DNA from: Streptomyces sp. TP-A0356
Lineage (GTDB): Bacteria > Actinomycetota > Actinomycetes > Streptomycetales > Streptomycetaceae
Length of the DNA stretch: 64,000 bases
Direction of reading: 5' to 3'
NCBI RefSeq assembly: GCF_001417775.1
Contig: NZ_BBZJ01000014.1
Location: 434,001 to 498,000 of the forward strand
The notes below the pieces were generated by a model that saw only the letters and a program-made list of their open reading frames with translations, did not search any database and was not told where the DNA came from. Made by a program: the position numbers and the translations under genes. How positions within the stretch are numbered: the first letter of the stretch is position 1; every line of letters starts with the position of its first letter. Below are positions 63,067 to 64,000 of the stretch, one piece after another.

Positions 63067-63828
63067 CTACTTCTTCTTGCCCTGGTTCTTGACCGCCTCG
63101 ATCGCCGCCGCGGCCGCTTCCGGGTCGAGGTACGTGCCGCCCGGGTTGACCGGCTTGAAGTCGGCGTCGAGCTCGTAGGAGAGCGGGATGCCCGTCGGGA
63201 TGTTCAGGCCCGCGATGTCGGCGTCCGAGATGCCGTCGAGGTGCTTGACCAGGGCGCGCAGGCTGTTGCCGTGGGCCGCGACCAGGACCGTGCGGCCGGT
63301 CAGCAGGTCCGGGACGATGTTGTCGTACCAGTACGGCAGCATGCGGAGGACGACGTCCTTCAGGCACTCCGTGCGCGGACGCAGCTCCGGCGGGATGGAG
63401 GCGTAGCGCGGGTCGTGCGCCTGGGAGAACTCCGAGTCGTCCTCGATCGGCGGCGGCGGGACGTCGTAGGAGCGGCGCCACAGCATGAACTGCTCCTCGC
63501 CGAACTCCTGGAGGGTCTGCGCCTTGTCCTTGCCCTGGAGGGCGCCGTAGTGGCGCTCGTTCAGGCGCCAGGAGCGGTCGACCGGGATCCAGTGGCGGTC
63601 GCACGCCTCCAGCGCGAGCTGCGCCGTGCGGATCGCGCGCTTCAGGAGGGACGTGTGGACCACGTCGGGCAGCAGGCCGGCCTCCTTGAGCAGCTCCCCG
63701 CCGCGGACGCCCTCCTTCTCGCCCTTCTCGTTCAGGTTGACGTCCACCCAGCCGGTGAACAGGTTCTTCGCGTTCCACTCGCTCTCGCCGTGGCGGAGGA
63801 GGATCAGCTTGTACGGTGCGTCGGCCAT
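63067..63828 (-). CDS. gpmA: Phosphoglycerate mutase, 2,3-bisphosphoglycerate-dependent
   Basis: 253 residues. Interconverts 3- and 2-phosphoglycerate. The phosphohistidine is His13 in [45 protein letters not shown] binds substrate, and [17 protein letters not shown] contains the second His. It completes the family without extra domains. ATG 63828 fits the standard N-terminus. The next gene is divergent. Confidence 0.97.
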   Translation of the reverse strand: MADAPYKLILLRHGESEWNAKNLFTGWVDVNLNEKGEKEGVRGGELLKEAGLLPDVVHTSLLKRAIRTAQLALEACDRHWIPVDRSWRLNERHYGALQGKDKAQTLQEFGEEQFMLWRRSYDVPPPPIEDDSEFSQAHDPRYASIPPELRPRTECLKDVVLRMLPYWYDNIVPDLLTGRTVLVAAHGNSLRALVKHLDGISDADIAGLNIPTGIPLSYELDADFKPVNPGGTYLDPEAAAAAIEAVKNQGKKK

Positions 63829-63984
63829 GCCTCAGAGCGTAATCCACGCATTCGACCCGCCGAGCGGCCCGCCCGGCAGGCGGACAGTTGACGGCCTCTG
63901 TTAATTGAGTGGCCACTTGGGGCCCCCGCCCCGTAAGTTGTGCTCGCCGCCTGAGCCGCTTACATCAGTGGGGGGATCCCGTCC

Positions 63985-64000
63985 ATGTCCGTCGCCAGTC
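63985..64000 (+). CDS. Start of a gene cut by the window edge
   Basis: ATG at 63985 begins MSVAS, preceded by GTGGGGGGA at about 9 nt, with AT-richer sequence further upstream. Only five codons are visible, so no family call is possible. It is divergent from gpmA. Confidence 0.4.

Overview
The window is chromosomal DNA of a Streptomyces. It has very high GC, GTG starts, one visible in-frame TTA (bldA-type) codon, a DasR/NagKA/MsiK amino-sugar system, a spore-pigment type II PKS, CdgB, CarD, PhoRP/PhoU and tandem CIRCE elements on groEL2. From memory, the gene order (murQ, groEL2, cold-shock gene, thrC, otsA/otsB, nagKA, cdgB, terD, msiK, cysS, ispF, ispD, carD, phoPR, phoU, gpm) follows the SCO4307 to SCO4209 region of S. 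coelicolor. The accessory genes sit between these core blocks.

Region by region. 1-6.5 kb: the 3' end of murQ, then a lone 912-residue SIR2-like/P-loop NTPase that looks like a defence protein, a type-B carboxylesterase and an Old Yellow Enzyme. 6.6-11.1 kb: groEL2 with two CIRCE boxes laid over its promoter, a cold-shock protein, and thrC with a MoaD/ThiS-like sulfur carrier behind a SAM-I riboswitch. 11.2-14.7 kb: glucosyl-3-phosphoglycerate synthase, OtsA and convergent OtsB (compatible solutes). 14.9-19.6 kb: a sugar-binding lipoprotein divergent from nagK-nagA, with DasR-type sites between them, then a PfkB kinase. 19.6-28 kb: a CBM-type membrane protein, the GGDEF protein CdgB with a textbook Crp-type palindrome upstream, a flavin reductase, ArfB, TerD, an acetyltransferase, an M1 peptidase and two unknowns.

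28.0 kb: a 168-bp MITE-like element sits between two converging genes and supplies both of their stop codons. 28-35.5 kb: an MFS exporter, pentapeptide protein, acetyltransferase, FAD oxidoreductase, rhomboid-like protein (TTA codon), a phosphotransferase and a secreted beta-helix protein. 35.6-43.9 kb: a complete whiE-type aromatic polyketide (spore pigment) cluster in whiE gene order, with divergent hydroxylase and an added methyltransferase. 44-51.4 kb: tRNA-Thr(UGU), msiK, a sugar nucleotidyltransferase, a DoxX protein, rlmB and cysS.

51.5-58.9 kb: a PPOX-fold protein, ispF/ispD, carD, a secreted lipoprotein, and phoP-phoR divergent from phoU across a PHO box. 58.8-64 kb: a tiny Cys-rich protein, a Tat-exported GH47 alpha-mannosidase (rare in bacteria), an SDR without its catalytic pair, a repeat-bearing intergenic stretch, a secreted Cys-containing protein, gpmA and the first codons of one more gene.

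The genes join into a few circuits. Amino-sugar uptake and catabolism combines the binding protein, MsiK and NagK-NagA, probably under DasR. Phosphate control is PhoRP/PhoU. Trehalose and glucosylglycerate synthesis supplies osmoprotectants. Methionine-branch control acts through SAM on thrC. Development is represented by CdgB and the spore pigment. The strongest candidates for something new are the SIR2-NTPase, the stop-codon-donating MITE, the Glu-for-Gln chain length factor, the GH47 enzyme and the Crp palindrome at cdgB.
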